Assembly: GCA_964579675.1 (NCBI GenBank)
Contig: CAZOIA010000158.1
Span: forward strand, 1-12,802
Length of the DNA stretch: 12,802 nucleotides
Direction: 5' to 3'
DNA from: CAZOIA01 sp964579675
GTDB lineage: Bacteria > Planctomycetota > Phycisphaerae > UBA1845 > PWPN01
Of the stretch, positions 1 to 6,484 are shown one piece after another. Both the position numbers and the translations under genes were made by a program. The first letter of the stretch is position 1; each line of letters begins with the position of its first letter. Under the pieces are notes generated by a model. It made no database searches. It saw only the letters and a program-made list of their open reading frames with translations, and had not been told where the DNA came from.

Positions 1-540
1 GCACAGTACTACCCCGACCCGTTCACGAAGAAGACGCAGCAGCGTTACCTCAAAACGGTTGGTGATTTCGTAGTGGATCAGTACAAGGAGTTCGCCGAGT
101 CGTACGATGAGGCGGTCCGTTTGGTCTACTCGGTTCTGCATCGGGGTTACATCGCGCTGGCCTCCGGGCGGGACGATGAATACCGTGCCGCGGTTCGCAA
201 CGCGAGCAGGGTCTACGAAGTGTACCAGAAGCAGTTTCTCGACAGCCCCGAGGGGCGACTGAAGCTGCATGAGTTCCCCCAGCTTCGGGCGGGGGCGCTG
301 TACTTCTTCGTGGCCGATCCGCAGTACCCGCTCTCGATTCGCTCAACTGTCTGGTACGGAGAAAACGACCCGGTCAAGCAATACTGCTATGACTACGCGA
401 TCGCTCCTCTGACCGCCGAGTGCCAGCGCGAAGGGCTGGACGTCACCCGGGCGTTCCCTGAGCCGCCGGGCATGGAGCAGTGGCGCAAGGACCATCCCCG
501 GCCCGTGCAACAGGAGGACCAGGTGATACCGGAGCAATAG
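1..540 (+). CDS. Unrecognised protein, C-terminal 179 residues (5' end outside window)
   Basis: The reading frame is open from base 1 without a start codon and ends with TAG at 538-540, so this is the 3' part of a gene that begins outside the window. A GTG lies at 73, but the 24 codons before it look equally coding and no Shine-Dalgarno precedes it, so I treat the gene as truncated by the window edge. The visible part has no signal peptide, membrane segment or low-complexity run. It is rich in Tyr, Arg and Glu, looks largely helical and soluble, and ends in a charged Pro/Gln-rich tail. I recognise no family or catalytic motif. A helical repeat protein or an uncharacterised planctomycete family is possible, but nothing in the sequence decides this. 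The next gene on the strand starts 322 bases downstream beyond a repeat block, so no operon partner is evident. Confidence 0.75.
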   Translation, partial: AQYYPDPFTKKTQQRYLKTVGDFVVDQYKEFAESYDEAVRLVYSVLHRGYIALASGRDDEYRAAVRNASRVYEVYQKQFLDSPEGRLKLHEFPQLRAGALYFFVADPQYPLSIRSTVWYGENDPVKQYCYDYAIAPLTAECQREGLDVTRAFPEPPGMEQWRKDHPRPVQQEDQVIPEQ

Positions 541-587
541 AGCGAAGCGGCGAAAGAGAGACGGAGAGATAGAGGGAAAGAGCAACA

Positions 588-621
588 GCCGCGTTTAGCC
601 GCGACCCGCAGGGGAGCGCGT
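588..621 (+). repeat. Dispersed GC-rich hairpin repeat, family 1, copy 1
   Basis: This 34-bp unit is identical to the copy at 629-662, a period of 41 bp, and nearly identical to the copy at 2262-2297. Its core CGCGACCCGCAGGGGAGCG folds as stem CGC/GCG, a GA/GA internal loop, stem CCC/GGG and a GCA triloop. It begins just after a purine-rich tract that follows a stop codon. It resembles short interspersed palindromic repeats that I associate with planctomycete intergenic regions, but that is recollection and not tested here. Confidence 0.85.
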
Positions 622-628
622 GGGAAGC

Positions 629-662
629 GCCGCGTTTAGCCGCGACCCGCAGGGGAGCGCGT
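629..662 (+). repeat. Dispersed GC-rich hairpin repeat, family 1, copy 2
   Basis: This is a perfect 34-bp duplicate of 588-621 in the same orientation, separated from it by seven bases. The same stem, GA/GA, stem, GCA-loop fold applies. It contains no plausible coding start. Confidence 0.85.
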
Positions 663-852
663 AGCCTGCCCGATGTCCAACTCGATTCGCAACTCCTCAA
701 TCCCACGCGTCTCGGCAGAAGGTCATTCGACCCCGCAGGCGCCGGCTCCGCGGGCCAGGCGGGGCGGATTTGTCTTCGACCCGCCGGGCGAGTACCATCC
801 GGATCAAGTGGATCACCGCGGAGGGCTACCCGCCCGCAGCACTCAGGAATCT

Positions 853-857
853 GGAGG
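853..857 (+). promoter_or_regulatory. Ribosome binding site that fixes the oxidoreductase start
   Basis: GGAGG lies five bases before the ATG at 863. This supports 863 over the upstream in-frame TTG at 770 as the translation start. The protein from 863 also begins directly with a twin-arginine signal peptide. Confidence 0.8.
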
Positions 858-862
858 TCATC

Positions 863-2185
863 ATGTCCAGGATCAATCGTCGCCGTTTTCTGAAGAAGTC
901 AGCGGCTTTCGGCGCGTTGGCGGTGACAGGCTGTGCCGCCACGGATAAATCCGCCCGCCGGCCGGTGTTCGTGACCACCCCCCGACGCGGGCCGAACGAA
1001 GAAATCCGCGTCGCGTGTATGGGCTTCCACGGACAGGGCCAGCACCACATAAGGGTGCATGCCAACACCAAGCACGTCCGCGTGGTCACGCTCTGCGACG
1101 TGGACGAGAACCAGTGGCCGGTGGGGCTCAAGATCGTCGAGGAGGCCAAGGCCCCCAAACCCAAGACCGAGTTCGACATCGGAAACGTGCTCGACGACAA
1201 GAACGTGGATTGCGTCTCGATCGCCACGCCTAACCATTGGCACGCGCTGGCCACCATCTGGGCCTGCCAGGCCGGCAAGGACGTCTACGTCGAGAAGCCG
1301 TCCTCGCACAACATCTTCGAAGGCCGCAAAGCGATCGAGGCGGCCCGCCGGTACAAGCGGATCGTGCAGCACGGCACGCAGAGCCGATCGGGCGGCGCGG
1401 TTCGGGAAGCCATGAAACTGCTGCACCAGGGCGTGATCGGCGAAGTCTACATGGCCCGGGCCCTGTGCTACAAGAACCGCGACTCCATCGGGTTCCACGA
1501 AGACGAGGACACGCCGCCCCCGGGCGTTCACTACGACATCTGGCTCGGCCCCGCACCGAAGCGGAAGTTCAACCGGAACCGCTTCCTGTACCAATGGCAT
1601 TGGAACTGGGACTACGGCAACGGCGACATCGGCAACCAGGGCGTGCACCAGATGGACGTCGCCCGATGGGGGCTGAACAAGAAGCTCCCCATCAAGGTCA
1701 GCAGCATGGGCGGGCGGTACACCTACCAGGACCAGGGCCAGACCCCCAACACCCAGGTAACCACGTTCCAGTATGAGGACGGAACCATGCTGGTCTTCGA
1801 GGTCCGCGGCCGGCAGACGAACGACGAATGGGGCGTTGGCATCGGGAACCTCTTCTATGGCTCCAAGGGGTACCTGGCCATCCGGGGCAACGGCTTCGAG
1901 ACCAGAATCAACGGCGAACCGGGACCGAAAGGTGAGGGCGGCGGCGTGGATCACATCCACAACTTCCACGAGGCCGTCCGGAGCCGGCAGGTCTGCGATC
2001 TCAATGCTTACATCGAGGAGGGTCATTACTCATCGGCCCTGTGTCACCTGGCCAACATCTCGTACCGGCTCGGCCGGTCGCTGGAGTTCGATCCCGAGTC
2101 CGAGAAGTTCAAGAACGACAGCCCGGCTAACAGGATGCTGACTCGCAACTACCGACACCCGTTCGTCGTCCCGGACAGAGTGTAG
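863..2185 (+). CDS. Tat-exported Gfo/Idh/MocA-family oxidoreductase, probable lipoprotein
   Basis: This 440-residue protein is a predicted NAD(P)-dependent dehydrogenase of the Gfo/Idh/MocA family, whose members act on sugars, inositols and related polyols. Residues 5-11 (NRRRFLK) match the twin-arginine motif, and VTGC with Cys24 is a lipobox. It is therefore likely folded with cofactor in the cytoplasm, exported by Tat and lipid-anchored. The Rossmann domain starts near residue 48, with a glycine-rich stretch at 54-59 and CDVDE at 78-82. ATPNHWHA is at 121-128. The family's EKP motif is at 144-146; its Lys is usually catalytic. The C-terminal domain has GVHQMD at 260-265, supplying the expected His262 and Asp265. 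The length is normal for secreted planctomycete members. The start at 863 is chosen for its GGAGG and the signal peptide. The gene stands alone between two repeat-bearing gaps. The substrate cannot be told from sequence; polysaccharide breakdown or modification is a family-based guess. Confidence 0.93.
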   Translation: MSRINRRRFLKKSAAFGALAVTGCAATDKSARRPVFVTTPRRGPNEEIRVACMGFHGQGQHHIRVHANTKHVRVVTLCDVDENQWPVGLKIVEEAKAPKPKTEFDIGNVLDDKNVDCVSIATPNHWHALATIWACQAGKDVYVEKPSSHNIFEGRKAIEAARRYKRIVQHGTQSRSGGAVREAMKLLHQGVIGEVYMARALCYKNRDSIGFHEDEDTPPPGVHYDIWLGPAPKRKFNRNRFLYQWHWNWDYGNGDIGNQGVHQMDVARWGLNKKLPIKVSSMGGRYTYQDQGQTPNTQVTTFQYEDGTMLVFEVRGRQTNDEWGVGIGNLFYGSKGYLAIRGNGFETRINGEPGPKGEGGGVDHIHNFHEAVRSRQVCDLNAYIEEGHYSSALCHLANISYRLGRSLEFDPESEKFKNDSPANRMLTRNYRHPFVVPDRV

Positions 2186-2193
2186 CTCACCAC

Positions 2194-2252
2194 GGGCAAG
2201 AGAAGGAGATGGAGAGACACGGAAACGGGGATGGATGGATCGAGAGAGGGAA
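2194..2252 (+). other. Purine-rich tract after the oxidoreductase gene
   Basis: On the plus strand 50 of 59 bases are A or G, including GGAGAGA and repeated GGAT units. It begins nine bases after the oxidoreductase stop codon and leads into repeat copy 3. The arrangement mirrors 541-662, where a similar tract also follows a stop codon and precedes family 1 repeats. Pieces such as GGAGAGA followed by GGAAA occur in both tracts. No function is evident. Confidence 0.5.
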
Positions 2253-2261
2253 CCATCCGCA

Positions 2262-2297
2262 GCGCGCGGTTTAGCCGCGACCCGAAGGGGAGCGCGT
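2262..2297 (+). repeat. Dispersed GC-rich hairpin repeat, family 1, copy 3
   Basis: A 29-bp core at 2269-2297 matches 593-621 with one substitution, C to A in the loop. The fold is kept: stem CGC/GCG, GA/GA internal loop, stem CCC/GGG, with the loop now GAA instead of GCA, both fitting GNA. Flanking GCGCGC and GCGCGT can add an outer stem. The 3' half contains AAGGGGAG (2285-2292), 12 bases before the fxsA start codon, so the repeat may supply that gene's ribosome binding site. Confidence 0.8.
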
Positions 2298-2304
2298 CAT
2301 CACC

Positions 2305-2748
2305 ATGCTCTTTCGACTACTGCTGCTGTTTACTATCCTGCCGCTGGTGGAGTTGGCGCTGCTGATCGGGCTGGGCAAGCGAATCGACGTCGGACCAACG
2401 ATCGCACTGGTGGTCGTCACGGGCGTGATCGGGGCCGCCCTGGCCAGACACGAGGGTTTGCGCACGCTCAACTGCGTTCGGTCCGACCTGGCCGCAGGCC
2501 AACTGCCCGCCGACCGGATGATCGACGCATTCCTGATCCTCATCGCCGGTGCCCTGCTGGTCACGCCCGGGATCATCACCGACGTTGTCGGGTTTCTGCT
2601 CCTGCTGCCGCCGGCCCGGGCGGTGGTCAGGAACCATCTCAAGAACCGCTTCCGCGCCAGGTTTGCCTTGATCGACACGACGAAGGTGCGCCCTCCTTGC
2701 CAAGACGATCTCATCGACGTGGAGGCACACTCGCCCAACGACGAGTAG
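2305..2748 (+). CDS. fxsA: FxsA-family membrane protein
   Basis: This 147-residue protein belongs to the FxsA family of small cytoplasmic-membrane proteins. In Escherichia coli, excess FxsA relieves F-plasmid exclusion of phage T7; its normal role is not established. Three hydrophobic segments are visible at about residues 2-24, 31-48 and 74-103. The last holds the family-typical stretch GALLVTPGIITDVVG at 82-96, followed by LLLLPPAR. A basic stretch at 109-119 follows and the tail after 125 is polar and acidic, which is usual for the family. Length is typical. The ATG at 2305 has no classical close ribosome binding site; the best candidate is AAGGGGAG inside the dispersed repeat, 12 bases upstream. 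The gene is followed by a 165-base gap and faces the convergent prepilin-like gene. Family assignment is firm; function is unknown. Confidence 0.92.
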   Translation: MLFRLLLLFTILPLVELALLIGLGKRIDVGPTIALVVVTGVIGAALARHEGLRTLNCVRSDLAAGQLPADRMIDAFLILIAGALLVTPGIITDVVGFLLLLPPARAVVRNHLKNRFRARFALIDTTKVRPPCQDDLIDVEAHSPNDE

Positions 2749-2913
2749 GGGCAAGTATAGCATACCGCCCGCCGGTCGCGGCTCCGTCTCAGTGTGGGCA
2801 TCCCGGCGAACCTCTCCCACCACGCCGCGCGATTGCCTCGTGCTGAAAGTTATCGAGAAACACTGGGGACCATCGGCTGAGAACGGTGCCACAGGAAGGC
2901 TTGGGGATGGGTC

Positions 2914-3852
2914 TTAATTCACGGAGACGTTGATGGCTACGCTGGCGGCCTCCTCCGGCTTGGTCAGACCGAAAAGCCGGAGCCAGTATTCATAATTCAG
3001 TACCTCGTTCCCCCGGTTGGCCATCTGTACGCCGGCGCAGTGGCCGTCCAGGAACCACGCGTTCGCGAAGCGGTTCAGGTGAATTTTGCGCCCGGCGCGC
3101 CGCCAGGCTTGATCAGTAGCCTCGGAGTCCGAGGGATTGATGCCTCCCCTTCCCTCCGGGACATGGGCTCCGTGCCTGATGTCCATGATGTCCACGCCCG
3201 CCGGATGGCTGGGATCCTCGTAGGCTACGCGGGCTCCCTTGACGGTGGGCAACGCCCAATTCCCGTTCGTGCCGGCAAGGCCCGTCTCCGGATTGACCTT
3301 GTCCTCCCTCTCCGCGTCCATGATGAAAATGACGTTCGCCGGGAACCTGTACCCATCCACGCGGATCCAATCCCGGGTCCTTTCGCTCCCGTCTCCCAGG
3401 TCAGGCGTCCAATCCCCGTTGGATGCCGGTCCATCCGGGTGCAGTACGTTGTGGACGTAGTCGAGGAATGGTCTCGGCTGGTGTTTCTCCCGCTCCGGGC
3501 AATGGAAGACTGCCATCTTATCCACGGGAACATCTTTAAGACTCCGGGGCCTGACCTTGAACTCACGGGCGACGACCCAGGACCAAGTGATAGCTCCAGC
3601 GGTCGGGGCAGAGCCGGCACCAGGACCAGCCTCTCCAGGGATCACGCCTGTAAACTGAGCCGAGTACCCCGCCATTGCATTGCCGAACTGATGCAGGTTA
3701 CTGACGCATTGGCTGTTCCGGGCCTGGGCCCGGGCCCTGGCCAGGGACGGCATCAGGATCGCCAGGAGCAGGGCAATGATTGCCACTACCACCAGGAGCT
3801 CGATCAAGGTGAACCCCGCCCTACGAGAACTTCGGGGTAACACCGTGGCCAT
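2914..3852 (-). CDS. Prepilin-type N-terminal cleavage/methylation protein with H-X9-DG-like motif
   Basis: This 312-residue protein belongs to the type II secretion/type IV pilus pseudopilin-like group. Residues 13-18 are GFTLIE, the prepilin peptidase site: cleavage after Gly13 would leave Phe14 at the mature N-terminus and the conserved Glu at mature position 5. A hydrophobic helix follows to about residue 35, then LARARAQAR. The C-terminal part has His258 and a FLDGH motif at 267-271. This resembles the H-X9-DG signature of a family greatly expanded in planctomycetes, with ten residues between His and DG here. FHCPE at 116-120 is also typical of the group. The protein is probably anchored in the membrane or built into a filament. 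The ATG at 3852 has GGAGGA seven bases upstream, so the start is well supported. The gene is divergent from the glycoside hydrolase gene, with a 14-bp palindrome in its probable promoter. Confidence 0.92.
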   Translation of the reverse strand: MATVLPRSSRRAGFTLIELLVVVAIIALLLAILMPSLARARAQARNSQCVSNLHQFGNAMAGYSAQFTGVIPGEAGPGAGSAPTAGAITWSWVVAREFKVRPRSLKDVPVDKMAVFHCPEREKHQPRPFLDYVHNVLHPDGPASNGDWTPDLGDGSERTRDWIRVDGYRFPANVIFIMDAEREDKVNPETGLAGTNGNWALPTVKGARVAYEDPSHPAGVDIMDIRHGAHVPEGRGGINPSDSEATDQAWRRAGRKIHLNRFANAWFLDGHCAGVQMANRGNEVLNYEYWLRLFGLTKPEEAASVAINVSVN

Positions 3853-3859
3853 GGTTCAA

Positions 3860-3865
3860 TCCTCC
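3860..3865 (-). promoter_or_regulatory. Ribosome binding site of the prepilin-like gene
   Basis: Read on the minus strand this is GGAGGA, seven bases upstream of the ATG at 3852. It is one of the best-spaced ribosome binding sites in the window. Confidence 0.75.
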
Positions 3866-3895
3866 GCAGCTAGATGTTCGTTCCGTTCACCATAT

Positions 3896-3923
3896 GTTAT
3901 GACGGCCAATACTGCCTGGTCAA
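3896..3923 (-). promoter_or_regulatory. Candidate sigma-70-like promoter for the prepilin-like gene
   Basis: On the minus strand TTGACC (3923-3918) and CATAAC (3901-3896) are separated by 16 bases. They match the -35 and -10 consensus at five and four of six positions. The -10 box ends 43 bases before the start codon. The region is markedly AT-richer than its surroundings. Planctomycete promoter consensus is poorly defined, so this is a candidate only. Confidence 0.4.
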
Positions 3924-3934
3924 TTAGCTAATTG
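3921..3934. promoter_or_regulatory. 14-bp perfect palindrome at the -35 region (candidate operator)
   Basis: CAATTAGCTAATTG is a perfect 14-bp palindrome. It overlaps the last three bases of the candidate -35 element of the prepilin-like gene. A second, shorter inverted repeat (ATTG/CAAT, 3931-3942) overlaps its end. An AT-rich perfect palindrome at a promoter in GC-rich DNA suggests a dimeric repressor or activator site. No cognate regulator is encoded in this window. Confidence 0.4.
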
Positions 3935-4281
3935 CCGACAATGTCCTAGCGTTGTGCGGCCGACACCGATGGTGTTTCCCGAAACGCAGCGCGACAGAGG
4001 CGTCCAGCCCCCAGCCGGCAACCCGGGTGGGGTTTCAGGCTTCTTGCATGGGACCAGCCGATCGAGCTAGTGCCCAACGTCGCTGTGCCTCGTGATAGAA
4101 AACGTCGTCACCAACCTCTCCGCGACTTCGGCGGGGTGGCGCAGCCCCCAAACATCGGAGCCGATGGGGCCAAGGCGTCTTTTCGTGCTGGGTCGGCTCC
4201 TGGATTGAAATATCCCGACACCTATGGTACCCGATCAGGTACCGGCTCGTCAAACCATAAACCGTCAGTGGAGCAAAGGAA
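3935..4281. other. Rest of the divergent intergenic region
   Basis: These 347 bases lie between the prepilin-like promoter and the glycoside hydrolase gene. I see no gene. Small inverted repeats are present: ACACC/GGTGT at 3963-3975, AACCC/GGGTT at 4020-4034 and the GGTACC pair at 4226-4243. GGAG at 4270-4273 is the probable ribosome binding site for the ATG at 4282. I could not find a convincing promoter for the glycoside hydrolase gene. Confidence 0.5.
4226..4243. promoter_or_regulatory. Inverted repeat GGTACC-N6-GGTACC upstream of the glycoside hydrolase gene
   Basis: Two GGTACC half-sites, each self-complementary, flank a six-base spacer. The site ends 38 bases before the start codon of the glycoside hydrolase. 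The size and position fit a regulator binding site, or a stem-loop in the 5' leader. No consensus that I recognise matches it. Confidence 0.3.
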
Positions 4282-6339
4282 ATGCCAGTACCTCGGGGGA
4301 CGATTGCGGCTGCGGTGGCTCTGTTCGCGGGGCTGGGACCGACCTCCCACGGGACGGAGCCCCCGAGATTCCCGGCCCTGCGCCACGGGATCAAGGCCGT
4401 TTTTGGCAACAATGGCAACGACCACGGCGGCGATCTGGAAAAGAGGGGAAAACGCCTTACTGAAGCGTTTCACGATCTCAGCGTGGATCTGACGCGTATC
4501 GAGTTCAAGTGGGCGATCATCGAGCCGGTGCGGGGAGCCTTCGACTGGTCGGAACCGGACCGCCTGATCGACTTCCTCCACGCCGGCGGTATCGAGCCGA
4601 TGCTCATGCTTTACTGTGCCCCGAAATGGGCGATGCGAGGCAGCCCGGCCGACGAGCGGCTTTTCATTGACCGGGGGGAGCGGAACCTGCACACCGTCGT
4701 CTGGCCCCGGCGGGAGTTCCTGCCCGATTTCGAGCGGTTCTGTGAAGCTGCTGCCCGCCGGTACGCGGGTAAAGCCAGGCTGTTTGAATTCTGGAACGAG
4801 CCCGACGGCATGGCCGGGCCCATCGTCTACCACGACAAGGCCCGCCGGGCCGTGGATGTCCGCTACGGCGGCGACGCGGCCGAGTACACCCTCTGGCTCA
4901 AGGCCATGTACCGGGCCGTCAAGCGAGGCAATGCCCGAGCCCAGGTCGCCGCCGGATCGCTCAGTGTGCATGACCTGAAGTTCATCCAGGCGATTTACGC
5001 CGCCGGCGGCCGGCACTTCTGCGATGCCATCAGCCTGCACCCCTATGCCGGCACGGGGGTCAACGTCGAATGGATCAGGCAGGTCCGCAGCGTGATGACC
5101 CGCTACGGCGACTGGGCCAAACCGATCTGGCTGACCGAGTTCGGGTGGACGCACGGCGGGCAATACGACGAGGCGGCGGGATCGTTTCCCTCTTCCGCCG
5201 ACAAGGTGGCCGGACTCATCACGGCAACATTTCCGACGATCCTTGAGCTGCCCTACGTGACGCACTCCTTCTTCTTCACGCTCAACGACTGGACCACCGG
5301 CGAGGGCGGGATCGACCCGCCGGGGATCCACAGCTTCGGTCTGGTGGACCTGGGATTCCGCCGGCGCCCCGGTTTCAAGGCATTTAAGCGGGTTGTCGCC
5401 AACACGCCGACCGAGCCACGGACATCCCGCCAAGAGCCCGTTCCCACCATCGCCCCCCCACCGGGCCCGGTCGATGTGGCCCCCGACCGCTCGCTCAGAT
5501 TCCGGATGATGTGCTTCAACCCGGATGGCCGGCACCGGGACTCCCAGCTCGGTCCCGGGGCGGCGGCCCTCGACCTGACGCTTGAAGCACCCGGGTTGCT
5601 CGGCGAGATCGTCAGGACGAAACTGCCACTGCCCGATCGTGCCGCCGGGCCTTGGGGGTACCAAACCACCGTGGCGGACGGCATCGCACCCGGTACGTGG
5701 CCCGTGACCGCCTCGCTCGCAGGCGCCCCTTCGGTGGAATTCCTCGTCACCGTGCCCGCCCGGGCATCTCAGCGGCGGCGACCGCCGAGGATTGACGCCA
5801 ATCTCGAAGATTGGGGCGATTCTCTGAATATCGAACAGGGCAGAATGACTGCCGGCTTCGGCTGGGACGAACGGCACCTGTACTTCGCCTGTCGCATCAC
5901 CGACCCACGTCACCAGCAGCCCTACCGTGACAAGAACATCTGGAAAGGGGACTGCGTTCAGCTCGCGCTGGATCCGAAGCGCAATGCGATTCGCGGCAGT
6001 CGCTACGACCTCAACGACAGCGAATTCGCCCTCGCGCTGACCGAAGGCAGGCCGACTCTCTGGCGCTACGCCTGCCCGCCCGACAGTCACGTCGGCGCGT
6101 TGCCGGCCGGATTCCTGGCCGCCACGCGGGCGGGCCACGAGACCGTCTACGAGGCCGCGATCCCGTGGGATGAAATCGCAGTCGATAGAGCCGAAGAAGG
6201 CCTGGTGATCGGCCTGGCCGTCGCCGGCTGCGACTGGACCGGCACCGAACGAATAGTCCACCGCTTCGGCGACGGGGTCATCGGCGGCAAGGAGCCCTAT
6301 CGCTTCGCGTCTATCCGGCTCGAACCCATGGTCCCGTAG
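4282..6339 (+). CDS. Secreted clan GH-A glycoside hydrolase (GH39/PslG-like) with C-terminal CBM9-like domain
   Basis: This 685-residue protein probably hydrolyses a polysaccharide outside the cytoplasm. Residues 1-24 form a Sec-type signal peptide: basic start, hydrophobic core 8-18, then SHG. Residues 30-375 look like a TIM-barrel hydrolase of clan GH-A. Early strands read TRIEFKWAIIEP (71-82) and PMLMLYCAPKWA (106-117). FEFWNEPDG (168-176) places the acid/base at Glu173, and IWLTEFGW (282-289) places the nucleophile at Glu286. The arrangement is closest in feel to GH39 and PslG-like enzymes; GH5 or GH42 relatives are alternatives. A Pro-rich linker (377-400) leads to a beta-sandwich-like region (about 402-493). 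A domain at about 500-682 resembles CBM9: it starts PRIDANLEDW and has DERHLYFACRITD and GDCVQLALDP. GGAG lies eight bases before the ATG. The gene has no same-strand partner nearby. Substrate is unknown. Confidence 0.88.
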   Translation: MPVPRGTIAAAVALFAGLGPTSHGTEPPRFPALRHGIKAVFGNNGNDHGGDLEKRGKRLTEAFHDLSVDLTRIEFKWAIIEPVRGAFDWSEPDRLIDFLHAGGIEPMLMLYCAPKWAMRGSPADERLFIDRGERNLHTVVWPRREFLPDFERFCEAAARRYAGKARLFEFWNEPDGMAGPIVYHDKARRAVDVRYGGDAAEYTLWLKAMYRAVKRGNARAQVAAGSLSVHDLKFIQAIYAAGGRHFCDAISLHPYAGTGVNVEWIRQVRSVMTRYGDWAKPIWLTEFGWTHGGQYDEAAGSFPSSADKVAGLITATFPTILELPYVTHSFFFTLNDWTTGEGGIDPPGIHSFGLVDLGFRRRPGFKAFKRVVANTPTEPRTSRQEPVPTIAPPPGPVDVAPDRSLRFRMMCFNPDGRHRDSQLGPGAAALDLTLEAPGLLGEIVRTKLPLPDRAAGPWGYQTTVADGIAPGTWPVTASLAGAPSVEFLVTVPARASQRRRPPRIDANLEDWGDSLNIEQGRMTAGFGWDERHLYFACRITDPRHQQPYRDKNIWKGDCVQLALDPKRNAIRGSRYDLNDSEFALALTEGRPTLWRYACPPDSHVGALPAGFLAATRAGHETVYEAAIPWDEIAVDRAEEGLVIGLAVAGCDWTGTERIVHRFGDGVIGGKEPYRFASIRLEPMVP

Positions 6340-6368
6340 GCCGCCAGAGGAGTACGTCCAGGGGCGTT

Positions 6369-6382
6369 TGGCTTGCCGGGTG
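6369..6382 (+). repeat. 14-bp direct repeat, left copy (partner at 6596-6609)
   Basis: TGGCTTGCCGGGTG occurs at 6369-6382 and again, identically, at 6596-6609. The two copies bracket the composite hairpin block. At 14 bp it is longer than a typical target-site duplication, and no transposase lies between the copies. Confidence 0.55.
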
Positions 6383-6442
6383 CGTGACAGTTCCGGCGGG
6401 GACTTTCAGGCAAAGAAGGGGACGGCACCTCGCTTTTCCGAA

Positions 6443-6462
6443 CCCCGACCGTCAGGGAGGGG
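6443..6462 (+). repeat. Hairpin repeat, family 2
   Basis: CCCC-GA-CC-GTCA-GG-GA-GGGG folds as a 4-bp stem, a GA/GA internal loop, a 2-bp stem and a GTCA loop. This is the same plan as the family 1 repeats at 588-662 and 2262-2297, with a different outer stem and loop. Confidence 0.55.
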
Positions 6463-6484
6463 AGTATCTGCGGATGCGCCAGGG

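Larger units (their letters stand above)
541..862. other. Gene-free gap with purine tract and paired repeats
   Basis: This 322-base gap separates the truncated gene from the oxidoreductase. Bases 541-587 are strongly purine-rich on the plus strand (40 of 47 are A or G) and start right after the stop codon. Two copies of a 34-bp repeat follow (588-662). Bases 663-862 contain no gene I can support. A TTG at 770 extends the oxidoreductase frame by 31 codons, but the well-placed ribosome binding site at 853-857 argues against its use. The oxidoreductase promoter presumably lies in 663-850; I cannot pick a convincing -35/-10 pair. Confidence 0.6.

Noticed and set aside
588..662. CRISPR array
   Set aside because: There are only two units separated by seven bases, no spacer-length gaps and no cas gene; it is a duplicated hairpin repeat.
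770..862. 31-residue N-terminal extension of the oxidoreductase from a TTG at 770
   Set aside because: The GGAGG at 853-857 is correctly spaced for the ATG at 863, and the protein from 863 begins with a twin-arginine signal peptide that the extension would bury.
899..2026. 375-codon open frame antisense to the oxidoreductase
   Set aside because: Val/Asp/Leu-rich shadow translation without motifs; the plus strand is clearly coding.
3962..3980. Intrinsic terminator at the ACACC/GGTGT hairpin
   Set aside because: The stem is only five bases, the T-run is three bases, and no gene ends there on the plus strand.
4222..6261. 679-codon open frame antisense to the glycoside hydrolase
   Set aside because: It is a shadow of GC-rich coding sequence: low-complexity Gly/Pro/Arg/Val-rich translation, no recognisable domain, and the plus strand encodes a clear enzyme.
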